From: Solimicrobium sp040544425
GTDB taxonomy: Bacteria > Pseudomonadota > Gammaproteobacteria > Burkholderiales > Burkholderiaceae_D
Assembly (NCBI GenBank): GCA_040544425.1
Contig: JBEONO010000002.1
Coordinates: 124,001 to 188,000 of the forward strand
DNA length: 64,000 bases
Direction of reading: 5' to 3'
The position numbers were made by a program, and so were the translations under genes. Of the stretch, positions 43,601 to 51,570 are shown one piece after another. Below the pieces are notes generated by a model. It was not told the origin of the DNA, searched no databases, and saw only the letters and a program-made list of their open reading frames with translations. The first letter of the stretch is position 1, and the number at the start of each line of letters is the position of its first letter.

Positions 43601-45447
43601 CTATTCCAATACCTCGCTGGCAAAGTGATTTAGAACGACTCCTCGCAATCCGCTCGCAGTTTGTAATTTCCGGCGGTATTCACGATAATTTTCTGGCGCA
43701 GACCGCCAGTGGCCCGGCCCTGGTGCCATTCATTCGCGCCTTATGGGAATCCCTGCGCGAGCGCGACTACAAATTTTTACTGATCTACGACCCAACCGAC
43801 GGCATCCGCGTCTACCCTGACGAAACCGCCACGCGCGAGCAGGCCGAAAAATTGTTTGAGCTCAAACTGAAGAACGGTTCTCAAATCATCAGTCTGGAAA
43901 CGCTCAGCAATATCATGAAAAACTGCAGCACCCAACGTGCCGCGCGCTGTGCACTGGTGATCGATTTTGCCTCGCGCATCAGTCGCGAAGCCAGTCATTT
44001 AAGTGAGGCCGAGTATCGCTTCTTTGTCGCCGCTGAAAAACTGGCGCTGGCCGCGACCACCATCGTGACGCTGGAACCGCCCCAGTCGACCCACTCCCGC
44101 CCGCTGTACAACCCGATCATCTGGCTGGTGAACCGCACCCAGGATTTGCCCGGTTGGTACACGCTGGACAATGAACGGGTCGCCAGTCTGATTATCGCCA
44201 AACCCGATTATGAAACCCGCCATGCCAGCGCCGAACAGCTGGCCGCCCTGTTTGCCGGCTATCCCGAAGCGGGCGAGACAGCACGCAAGCAATTTTTAAA
44301 ACGGTTTGCCGAAGGCACCGAGGGCATGAATCTGACATCGCTGTCCGACATCACCGAGCTGGCCGACCGCAGCCAGTTGGGCATTCAGGATGTCGATGAT
44401 GCGGTGCGCTGCTATCAACTTGGCGCCTTGGACAATCCGTGGCGCAAGGAGTATCTGCGCGAAAAAATCCGCGACGCCCTGCCCTTCATCGAGGAGAGGG
44501 TCAAAGGACAGCATCCGGCGGTGGTCAAGACGCTGGATATCTTAAAGCGCTCGGTGATGGGCATGACCGGCGCGCAAGCCAGATCCGGCGCGAATCGCCC
44601 GCGCGGCGTGTTGTTTTTTGCCGGACCCACCGGAGTCGGAAAAACCGAGATGGCCAAAACGCTGACGCAACTGGTGTTCGGTGATGAACGCGCCTATCTG
44701 CGCTTCGACATGAGCGAATTTGCCGACGCGCACAGTGGCGCACGCCTGCTCGGCGCGCCACCCGGTTATGTAGGCTACGACGCAGGCGGTGAGTTGACCA
44801 ATTCGGTGCGCGAGAAACCTTTCTCGGTGGTGTTGTTCGATGAGATTGAGAAAGCCCACCCGCAAATCCTCGATAAATTTTTGCAGATTCTGGAAGATGG
44901 GCGACTGACTGATGGACGCGGTGAGACCGCCTATTTTTCTGAAACGATTTTGGTGTTCACGTCCAATCTGGGGATATTTGTCGAGGACCAGAATGGTGTG
45001 CGCCAGCAGCAGGTCAAGGCTGGGGATTCCTACGATCTGGTCGAGGCCAGGGTTCGTGCCGCCATCGACGACTATTTCAAATTCAAACTGGCGCGTCCGG
45101 AATTGCTGAACCGGATCGGCGACAATATCGTGGTGTTTAATTTTATTACACCCGAAGTCGGCGAGCGGATTCTGGTCGGCATGCTGCATAATATCGCGCG
45201 TCGCCTGTTTGATGAATTCAAGTTGCAGCTGAGTCTGTCTGACGAAGTCAAAGCAGCCTTGTTTGCCCGCTGTGTGGGCGACCTGAGCAATGGCGGACGC
45301 GGCATCGGCAATGCCCTCGAATCAAATTTTATCAACCCGCTGTCACGTGCCCTGTTTGAGCATGAGCTGGCCGGCAAGCAAAAGCTGCTGGTGCAGGAAT
45401 TAAAAGAACAGGATCGTGTGATTGAACTGACTTTATTGTTAACTTAG
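43597..45447 (+). CDS. AAA+ ATPase with degenerate N-terminal module and ClpB-D2-like motor
   Basis: A 616-residue cytosolic ATPase. The C-terminal motor (about 315–600) has Walker A GPTGVGKT near 342–349, pore loop GYVGYD near 390, Walker B VVLFDEIEKAH near 411, sensor TSNLG, and arginine finger region RPELLNRIGD: the hallmarks of ClpA/ClpB D2-type unfoldases. The first 300 residues lack a Walker A; pieces such as CALVIDFASRI and TEGMNLTSLSDITELADRSQ look like a worn AAA core and lid. No ClpP-binding loop was recognised. It lies in a translationally coupled run with a kinase, so a phospho-regulated unfoldase is plausible. Confidence 0.88.
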   Translation: MTIPIPRWQSDLERLLAIRSQFVISGGIHDNFLAQTASGPALVPFIRALWESLRERDYKFLLIYDPTDGIRVYPDETATREQAEKLFELKLKNGSQIISLETLSNIMKNCSTQRAARCALVIDFASRISREASHLSEAEYRFFVAAEKLALAATTIVTLEPPQSTHSRPLYNPIIWLVNRTQDLPGWYTLDNERVASLIIAKPDYETRHASAEQLAALFAGYPEAGETARKQFLKRFAEGTEGMNLTSLSDITELADRSQLGIQDVDDAVRCYQLGALDNPWRKEYLREKIRDALPFIEERVKGQHPAVVKTLDILKRSVMGMTGAQARSGANRPRGVLFFAGPTGVGKTEMAKTLTQLVFGDERAYLRFDMSEFADAHSGARLLGAPPGYVGYDAGGELTNSVREKPFSVVLFDEIEKAHPQILDKFLQILEDGRLTDGRGETAYFSETILVFTSNLGIFVEDQNGVRQQQVKAGDSYDLVEARVRAAIDDYFKFKLARPELLNRIGDNIVVFNFITPEVGERILVGMLHNIARRLFDEFKLQLSLSDEVKAALFARCVGDLSNGGRGIGNALESNFINPLSRALFEHELAGKQKLLVQELKEQDRVIELTLLLT

Positions 45448-45458
45448 GGAGTCTATGG

Positions 45459-45764
45459 ATGTCGATTACCGCCCAGGAGCTGGAACAACTGATGGAAGAA
45501 GTCGAACGCGAAGATCCGATCGATTTTGCCGACCTGCCGTTCAATGATGCCAATTTGCGCAGTGTCATCGCCAACCACGTGTGCGACATGGCTGCCGCGC
45601 TGGAAAACTTCAGCGAAGAAGATCGGCATTTAACCCTGCTGGCCGTTGCCGCAAAATTGGTGCTGGAGAATTTTGTCCTGCACTTGCGTCTGATGCACAA
45701 ACAGGGTGAGCCGATCAGTCATGACGTCGGTGCTTTGTTACGCGACATGTTTCATAAAAAGTGA
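45459..45764 (+). CDS. Small helical acidic protein
   Basis: A 101-residue protein of unknown family, predicted all-helical and acidic at the N-terminus (LEQLMEEVEREDPIDFADLPF) with a hydrophobic central helix pair and a short basic end. TTAGGGAG precedes the ATG. It begins 11 bases after the ATPase stop and touches the next gene, so it is part of the same unit. Likely a subunit or regulator of its neighbours. Confidence 0.8.
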   Translation: MSITAQELEQLMEEVEREDPIDFADLPFNDANLRSVIANHVCDMAAALENFSEEDRHLTLLAVAAKLVLENFVLHLRLMHKQGEPISHDVGALLRDMFHKK

Positions 45765-45766
45765 CG

Positions 45767-46417
45767 ATGCAAATCAATATCAACAAGGCCCACTACCCCG
45801 TGACCGTGCTCGGCCCGGGAAAGCGTATCGGCATCTGGCTGCAGGGTTGCAGCATCGGTTGCAAGGGCTGCGTGTCGCAAGATACCTGGGACAGTCAACT
45901 CAATCGCAGGATGTCGGTCGCACAACTGCTCGCGTGGTGCAAAAAGGTCAGCGCGAAACAGGCATTGGACGGGATTACGCTGTCCGGCGGCGAGCCGTTT
46001 GATCAACCCGAGGCCTTGTCGGCGTTGCTGGACGGATTGCATCAATGGCGCAGGCAATCGGACTCGGACTGGGATATTTTGTGTTACAGCGGCTACCCCT
46101 ACGGCACCCTGAACAATCAGCACGCCGCCATCCTGAACAGGCTGGATGTGCTGATTCCGGAACCCTTTATTGATCAGCGCCCGACCAGCCGAAAATGGCG
46201 CGGATCGGAAAATCAGACGCTGGAATTGCTGACTGAACGCGGACAAAAAAAATATGGCAACAATCAAGATGAATCAGTGGACAAACAAATTCAGGTCATG
46301 GTCGATGGGAAAAAAGTCTGGTATATCGGCATACCGCAACGCGGCGACATGGCAAGGCTGGAACAGCACTGTCTCGACCAGGGGCTCGCCTTTGTGCAGC
46401 CATCCTGGCGTTCATAG
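45767..46417 (+). CDS. NrdG-like radical-SAM activase (4Fe-4S single-cluster domain)
   Basis: A 216-residue protein with the radical-SAM motif C-x3-C-x2-C in LQGCSIGCKGCVSQDTWD-type text (CSIGCKGC), SAM-binding GGEPFDQPEAL and DILCYSGYPYG. Such proteins activate glycyl-radical enzymes such as anaerobic ribonucleotide reductase or pyruvate formate-lyase. No glycyl-radical partner is in the window; the reductase at 56401 is class II and needs none. The ATG at 45767 is chosen; a GTG at 45761 overlapping the previous stop is possible. The stop abuts the ATG of the kinase gene. Confidence 0.88.
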   Translation: MQININKAHYPVTVLGPGKRIGIWLQGCSIGCKGCVSQDTWDSQLNRRMSVAQLLAWCKKVSAKQALDGITLSGGEPFDQPEALSALLDGLHQWRRQSDSDWDILCYSGYPYGTLNNQHAAILNRLDVLIPEPFIDQRPTSRKWRGSENQTLELLTERGQKKYGNNQDESVDKQIQVMVDGKKVWYIGIPQRGDMARLEQHCLDQGLAFVQPSWRS

Positions 46418-48766
46418 ATGACGACATATATCAGAACCTGCCCCAGCTGCGGCAGGCAAAACAATCCCGACGTCATGCGTTGCACCTGCGGCACGATGCT
46501 GGCCGGTGTCGATCTGGTTGTGCAAGAGGCGCCGCGTGCTCCCGAATCCCAGGTGGCCACAGCAGCAGCGACAGTCATCTGTCCGTATCCTGACTGCGCA
46601 CAGGCCAACCCGGCTGGCAGCACGCAATGCCTGTATTGCGATCGCCCACTGGTCGCCAGAGCGGCACCGACCAGCCTGATCAATTTGCCCAGCGCCTTAA
46701 GCCAGCATTACCGGATCGCTGAAGCCATGCCTGCCAAAGGTGCCGAGGCCGAGCTGTTACTGGTGCAGGCATTGGCAGGCGGCGACCAACTGGTTGCCAA
46801 AATTTATCGTCACGGTATTTTGCCCAATCCCGCGGTGCAGGAACGGCTGGCGCGGATCGACAAGGCGCACCGGGTTGAGATCATCGCCTATGGCGTATCC
46901 GACGGCTATGCCTATGAACTGATGGAGTACTGTCGTGGCGGCTCCTTGCGCGGCATGCTGGAACAGCCGCTTGATGTCGGCCGGGTGCGCGTCATCATCC
47001 AGGAACTGGCGCTGGCATTGGCCGACATTCACGCCAACGGTTTGGTGCACCGTGATCTGAAACCGGAAAATATTCTGATCCGGCAGTTGCAGCCACTGGA
47101 TCTGGTACTGACAGATTTCGGGATCGCCTCCATCCTCGATGTCACCCAGCGCTACACCGGCGTTGCGCGCACCCTGCCGTACGCTGCGCCGGAAAGCCTG
47201 TCGGGGGTAATTGATGCCAAGGCCGACTACTGGGCTTTGGGGATGATCATTCTGGAAGCATCTACCGGTCAACATCCATTCAAGGATTTATCTGATGCGG
47301 TGATTCTGCATCACCTGACCACCAAAAATATCGTCACCAGCGGCATCAAAGATCCGGAGACTGCCAAACTGGTGCGCGGATTGCTGCTGCGCGATCCGGC
47401 TCAGCGCTGGGGCAAAGTCGAACTGGAACGCTGGCTGGCGGGCGACGTCAGTCTGGCAGAGCCGAAGCGCCAGGATGCCGAACAGGCTTACGCTCAGCCC
47501 TATCACCTGGGTGAACAGAGTTATTTTCAGCCCGAACAACTTGGGGTCGCGCTCGCTCATCAATGGGAATTGGGCGTCACCGATATGTCCAATGGCCAGC
47601 TGTTGGCGTGGTTCCGTAACGTGCAAAAAGATCAGAATGTAGTGCGCCTGTTGCTGACGATGCGCAGCGATGCCACCAGCTCGGTTGACGTCCAACTCTT
47701 GACCTTGATCCTGCATCTTGCCCCCGGCATCCCGCCGGTCTGGAAAGGTCAAAGCATCGCGCTGGCGGCGATCCTGGAAGGCGCCAGTCTGGCAATCAAG
47801 GGCGATGATGCGGCAGCCTTGTGGCTGAGTCAGCTGTACCAATATCGGGTACTCGAGATTTACGCCAGGGTCGGCAATAGCGCCGCGGCGGAAATTGTGC
47901 AGCGTTGGCATGCGATCTGCGACCAGTTTGTCGCCGCCTGGGAATTAAAAAATGCGCTGCTGAAAAATCCGGCAGGCAAAGATCATCCAGTCGATATCGA
48001 TCAGCTCATGTACGGCAACGCCAGGTTAAGCCGACCACAACTGGCGACCATGCATGCGCAAATTCTGGCCTGCTGCTATGACAGCAAATGGGTAGAACGC
48101 AAGCGTACACAGATTGGCGCTGAGCTGACTGCGTTGACGATCGAGTGCCCGTGGTTGGTTGAATTTGGCGATCCTGCCAACATGAATAGCGTCGACCTGT
48201 TAGTGACCGAAACGTTATTGCCCGAAGCGCGGAAGATCGCTGAAAAACACAGGAAGCAGGAAGCCGAAGCAAAGTTGCAGATGCACGAACAATATCTGGA
48301 ACATGGCAAAGCCGTCACCAGCATCATCAGCCAGATTCGCATCCTGGCACGGGACAATCATTTGAACCTGGCTGTGTGCGACCGGCTGCTGACATTGTGT
48401 GCGGATTATTTTGATGAAATCGCCGCAATCCGCGCTTCGGGGCGAACCGATATTGCCTGGACGGATATGCGCAAATCGGCCTTGCGGCATGAACGCAATG
48501 TGCATCAGCTGATCGAAAAAATTAACCGGCTCACGGAGCAGAACGTCATCAACGCTGGATGGCTGAACCGGCGCACCATCGTTAGCGCGATGATTTTCCT
48601 GGTCGTATTGATGCTGCCCTCGCGGCACTCCGACACGGGCATCATTGGCCCCGGTTCTGCGCTGATGTGGAGCGCCGCCGCGATCACCGGGCTGTTTCTG
48701 GCCTGGCGGTTTGTGCCGGTAATGCTTTGGCACAGGCAAATCAAGCAACTTGCAAATCAGCTATGA
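46418..48766 (+). CDS. Zinc-ribbon Ser/Thr protein kinase with C-terminal membrane anchor
   Basis: A 782-residue protein. Two zinc ribbons lead: C8/C11/C22/C24 and C55/C60/C71/C74. The kinase domain (about 90–345) has VAKIYRHG for the ATP lysine, HRDLKPEN with His211–Asp213, DFG Asp233 and a YAAPESLSG activation end; the glycine loop is weak (AEAMPAKGAEAE). Residues 350–700 are helical with no family I recognise and include a charged coiled coil. Two transmembrane helices end the chain (about 713–758). Catalytic residues are intact. The ATG follows the activase stop with no gap. Possible substrates are the neighbouring ATPase and adaptor. Confidence 0.9.
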   Translation: MTTYIRTCPSCGRQNNPDVMRCTCGTMLAGVDLVVQEAPRAPESQVATAAATVICPYPDCAQANPAGSTQCLYCDRPLVARAAPTSLINLPSALSQHYRIAEAMPAKGAEAELLLVQALAGGDQLVAKIYRHGILPNPAVQERLARIDKAHRVEIIAYGVSDGYAYELMEYCRGGSLRGMLEQPLDVGRVRVIIQELALALADIHANGLVHRDLKPENILIRQLQPLDLVLTDFGIASILDVTQRYTGVARTLPYAAPESLSGVIDAKADYWALGMIILEASTGQHPFKDLSDAVILHHLTTKNIVTSGIKDPETAKLVRGLLLRDPAQRWGKVELERWLAGDVSLAEPKRQDAEQAYAQPYHLGEQSYFQPEQLGVALAHQWELGVTDMSNGQLLAWFRNVQKDQNVVRLLLTMRSDATSSVDVQLLTLILHLAPGIPPVWKGQSIALAAILEGASLAIKGDDAAALWLSQLYQYRVLEIYARVGNSAAAEIVQRWHAICDQFVAAWELKNALLKNPAGKDHPVDIDQLMYGNARLSRPQLATMHAQILACCYDSKWVERKRTQIGAELTALTIECPWLVEFGDPANMNSVDLLVTETLLPEARKIAEKHRKQEAEAKLQMHEQYLEHGKAVTSIISQIRILARDNHLNLAVCDRLLTLCADYFDEIAAIRASGRTDIAWTDMRKSALRHERNVHQLIEKINRLTEQNVINAGWLNRRTIVSAMIFLVVLMLPSRHSDTGIIGPGSALMWSAAAITGLFLAWRFVPVMLWHRQIKQLANQL

Positions 48767-48797
48767 CATCTTTATTGAAACCAACGCTGAACTATCA

Positions 48798-50828
48798 TTA
48801 CGGCAGAACAAACTGCTCCAAACGCCTGTGCGCAGGTAGAGGGCAGCGCAAAGGATAAAATAAAAAACTTCTTAATTCTTTCTTTAGCTCGTCCTTGCAG
48901 GGCAAACACCTTAAAAATTCATTAATTTTGTTCAGATTGAATACACCATTTTTAGGAAGGTAACCGTCATAAAATACAGAAATCATTGAGTTGAGCATTG
49001 CATACTGATCAATAATTTTTTCGTACGGTACACCGCTGAAAACCTTGTTATAACTTGAATACCTTAAAATCGGATGAAGGTATGCGGGCGTACCTACACA
49101 ATCCTTGTCTCCAAATGAACCCACATATCCCATCGAATCAAGGTCAACCAAGCGGACTTTATTTTTATACAACACCATATTTTCGCATTTGATATCTCGG
49201 TGAACAATTCCATTACCGTGCAGCACATCCAAATTTTGCAAAACCTCCCGCCATTGTCTATGGTCGAAGTTATGGTCTTCCGAAATGGCGAGATCGTACA
49301 TATCTTGAGCTCCCATATTTCGTGACAAAAATTGTGTTTTATTGATGCGAATTTGCGGAATAATGCAGTCCAAATTATTATCTTTAATACACGTCAAAAT
49401 TTGTGAATGGCTCGCGGCAAAGGTAAAAGTTCTGGGGTGTGGTGCCGACGGATCAAAGAGTTTTCCCTTTAACCTGTAGGGACGATGAAAAGTCAACCCG
49501 ACATAGTCAGTACCAACATGGGTTAATTTTTTATATGTTCCCTCGTTTCTTGTCCGCTTTTCAGGGGGAAGTGCGACCCACTGATAGCCTTTTTTGAGCG
49601 GATCACGGTAAGCAATTATCTTGCCGCTTTCGTCTTTTAGAGCGGTTGTCATGGCCTCTGGCGCCTCCTTGCTTTTTGTTGCCTTAGTCAACTTGGGCAA
49701 TGCCTTAAATTTCTCAATTGCGCGCATTTCCGGTGGAAGTTTTGGACCAAATCTTGGTGGTGGCTTTGGCCGATCAGCAAAATGAATACCCCCGATCATT
49801 ACACATTCAGCAGAAGTGCCAACACTAGTCGAAAATACAAACCGGTTATCCAATTTACTGAGTTCTACACAGCTTGCAATATCTTCGTCCAGGGTTCTGC
49901 TCGGATCACACATCTTGGTTAATATTTTTGCTGCAGTTGATTTAATTTCGTCATTCTGATTGAACAAATTTCCAAGAAATCCTGCTGCGATTAGAAGCAT
50001 CTTGGGTGTGGTCTTATCAGTGACCATGCATTCATCCGATCCAAGATCTGCGGCTTGCACAGCTCCTGGGAAGTTCAACAACGATTTCGTTATTTCCTCA
50101 ATTTGTGACTTTTGACAGCCCAAGTCCTTAGCGAGTACTACATCACCAATCCCCAGTTTGACCGATGCCCGATAGGCAACTACTCCACCAGAAATGCTGA
50201 TCTTGAATTTGCCTTGATCGTCGGGGCATGCCAAATCAGCCAGTTGCGTAAAACAGTCAATTTTTTCTATTGAGTTGCTGCTGCCAGCCATTTTGTTAAA
50301 CAAAGCTGCGGCTTGAGGTCTGTTGTGGGTAAAGCTGCTTTTGATACTGTTCCAGTCCTGTTTGGCTTGCTGGGTATCGAAGACTGAAAATTCAACAGGC
50401 GCAGGAGCTGTCTCTGCTATTGGGTAGGTGTTGTGGACTTTAAATATTAACTTTCCGTTCGCGTCATTGGTAATCTCAAACTTCGAACTAAGAGAATTCG
50501 TGCAACTCTCTAACCCTTTAAAAGCTGCAATCGCTTTGTCACGATTCGCGACCCTTTCTTCGTCCGTAATATCCGGCTTTTTATTTGCGACATCTGCTTG
50601 GGCCATCTCAAACAAATAACTCAGTGCCTTTTGCTTGTTGTATCCGCCAAACCATTCGTACACAGGGTCAAACCAGCCAATCATCTCTTGAATTTTTATG
50701 TTTCTGTCTTCGGGCGCAGCTTCACGGAATTTCTGCAGCGCCGCATTTACATCAATTTTTTGAGAGAAGTAGCTGTTTTTCAAACTAATTTGCATAATAT
50801 TTTCAGAAGAAGTAACCAGACTTATCAT
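48798..50828 (-). CDS. Atypical kinase-like orphan protein; candidate effector
   Basis: A 676-residue protein, A+T-rich compared with its neighbours. Residues 1–360 match no family I know. The C-terminal third has a kinase catalytic loop HRDIKCEN (His543, Asp545), then RLVDLDSMG where DLD replaces DFG, and GTPAYLHPIL as activation-segment end. I cannot point to a canonical glycine loop or an ATP lysine, so the N-lobe is diverged. The pattern recalls bacterial effector kinases such as OspG/NleH, but length and N-domain differ. No Sec signal or membrane helix. The start may be at 50828 or at the ATG 11 codons later (50795); neither has a clear ribosome site. Convergent with the cassette, divergent from iscR. 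Confidence 0.78.
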   Translation of the reverse strand: MISLVTSSENIMQISLKNSYFSQKIDVNAALQKFREAAPEDRNIKIQEMIGWFDPVYEWFGGYNKQKALSYLFEMAQADVANKKPDITDEERVANRDKAIAAFKGLESCTNSLSSKFEITNDANGKLIFKVHNTYPIAETAPAPVEFSVFDTQQAKQDWNSIKSSFTHNRPQAAALFNKMAGSSNSIEKIDCFTQLADLACPDDQGKFKISISGGVVAYRASVKLGIGDVVLAKDLGCQKSQIEEITKSLLNFPGAVQAADLGSDECMVTDKTTPKMLLIAAGFLGNLFNQNDEIKSTAAKILTKMCDPSRTLDEDIASCVELSKLDNRFVFSTSVGTSAECVMIGGIHFADRPKPPPRFGPKLPPEMRAIEKFKALPKLTKATKSKEAPEAMTTALKDESGKIIAYRDPLKKGYQWVALPPEKRTRNEGTYKKLTHVGTDYVGLTFHRPYRLKGKLFDPSAPHPRTFTFAASHSQILTCIKDNNLDCIIPQIRINKTQFLSRNMGAQDMYDLAISEDHNFDHRQWREVLQNLDVLHGNGIVHRDIKCENMVLYKNKVRLVDLDSMGYVGSFGDKDCVGTPAYLHPILRYSSYNKVFSGVPYEKIIDQYAMLNSMISVFYDGYLPKNGVFNLNKINEFLRCLPCKDELKKELRSFLFYPLRCPLPAHRRLEQFVLP

Positions 50829-50914
50829 TCAAATGACCGGTTGAATGCGAACAAAGCCGAGTCAATCCAAGCCTCACTGGACCGGATCATCACATACCTG
50901 CGGGTTGATCAACA

Positions 50915-50930
50915 ATTGGCGACGACCCGA
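50915..50930 (-). promoter_or_regulatory. Shared 16-bp upstream element, copy 2
   Basis: On the minus strand TCGGGTCGTCGCCAAT, 86 bases before the ATG at 50828. It differs from the element upstream of the 1054-residue orphan gene (26220–26235) at one base, and the next bases again share G and T at the same offsets. Confidence 0.45.
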
Positions 50931-51006
50931 TTGCTGGAAACCCGAATTCCGTCACCGGCATGCATTGGGAATTAGCGAGCGCCTGACAAAACAACTCAAC
51001 TTTGCT

Positions 51007-51031
51007 ATACTTGAGCAAATAAGTAGGAATT
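51007..51031 (+). promoter_or_regulatory. Candidate IscR type-1 operator of the isc operon
   Basis: ATACTTGAGC AAATA AGTAGGAATT read against the E. coli type-1 consensus matches at about two thirds of positions, including the ATA, CTTGA and AGT-GG cores. It lies 54–78 bases before the iscR ATG, the expected place for autorepression by [2Fe-2S]-IscR. Confidence 0.5.
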
Positions 51032-51084
51032 ACTTTTATCCCAATCACCATTTATTATTTTTTTGCAAATCCAGGAGCAGGACT

Positions 51085-51558
51085 ATGCGGCTCACCACCA
51101 AAGGCCGTTTTGCTGTGACGGCCATGATTGACTTGGCAGTAAATCAACGTGATATGCCGATCAGTTTGTCCGAGATCAGCGAGCGTCAGTCAATTTCGCT
51201 CTCCTATCTCGAGCAATTGTTTGGCAAGTTACGCCGACACAAGATCGTTGAATCGGTGCGCGGTCCGGGTGGTGGTTATCACCTGGCGCGTGACGCCGGC
51301 AAAATCACGGTGGCCGATATCATCTTGGCCGTCGATGAGCCAATCGATGCAACGCAATGCGGTGGCAAGCAGAACTGCCACAATCAGGTTCAGAGCAAAA
51401 AATCGCGCTGTATGACGCACGATCTCTGGACTAACCTGAATGCTAAAATGCTGGAGTTTTTGGACTCGGTCTCGCTGCAGGATCTGGCGAACCAACAAAG
51501 TGCTCACAGCCCAAAGGTTATCGTCATGCATAACCAACAATCTGCTTCTGTAAACTGA
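51085..51558 (+). CDS. iscR: Fe-S cluster-responsive transcription regulator IscR
   Basis: A 157-residue Rrf2-family repressor. The winged helix reads MRLTTKGRFAVTAMIDLA and SISLSYLEQLFGKLRRH; RGPGGGYHLAR forms the wing. Three cysteines (CGGKQNC...C) and a following His bind a [2Fe-2S] cluster. AGGAGC precedes the ATG at 51085; the frame is open far upstream but without family matches. Heads the isc operon and likely represses it when clusters are abundant. Confidence 0.96.
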   Translation: MRLTTKGRFAVTAMIDLAVNQRDMPISLSEISERQSISLSYLEQLFGKLRRHKIVESVRGPGGGYHLARDAGKITVADIILAVDEPIDATQCGGKQNCHNQVQSKKSRCMTHDLWTNLNAKMLEFLDSVSLQDLANQQSAHSPKVIVMHNQQSASVN

Positions 51559-51570
51559 ATTGAAAATACC

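Noticed and set aside
50896..50936. Possible hrpII/PIP box (TTCG-N15/16-TTCG) upstream of the kinase-like gene
   Set aside because: On the minus strand TTCGG-N15-GTCGT has a mismatch in the second half, and the corresponding site before the 1054-residue gene has two. Too weak to call; the shared 16-mer is the stronger signal.
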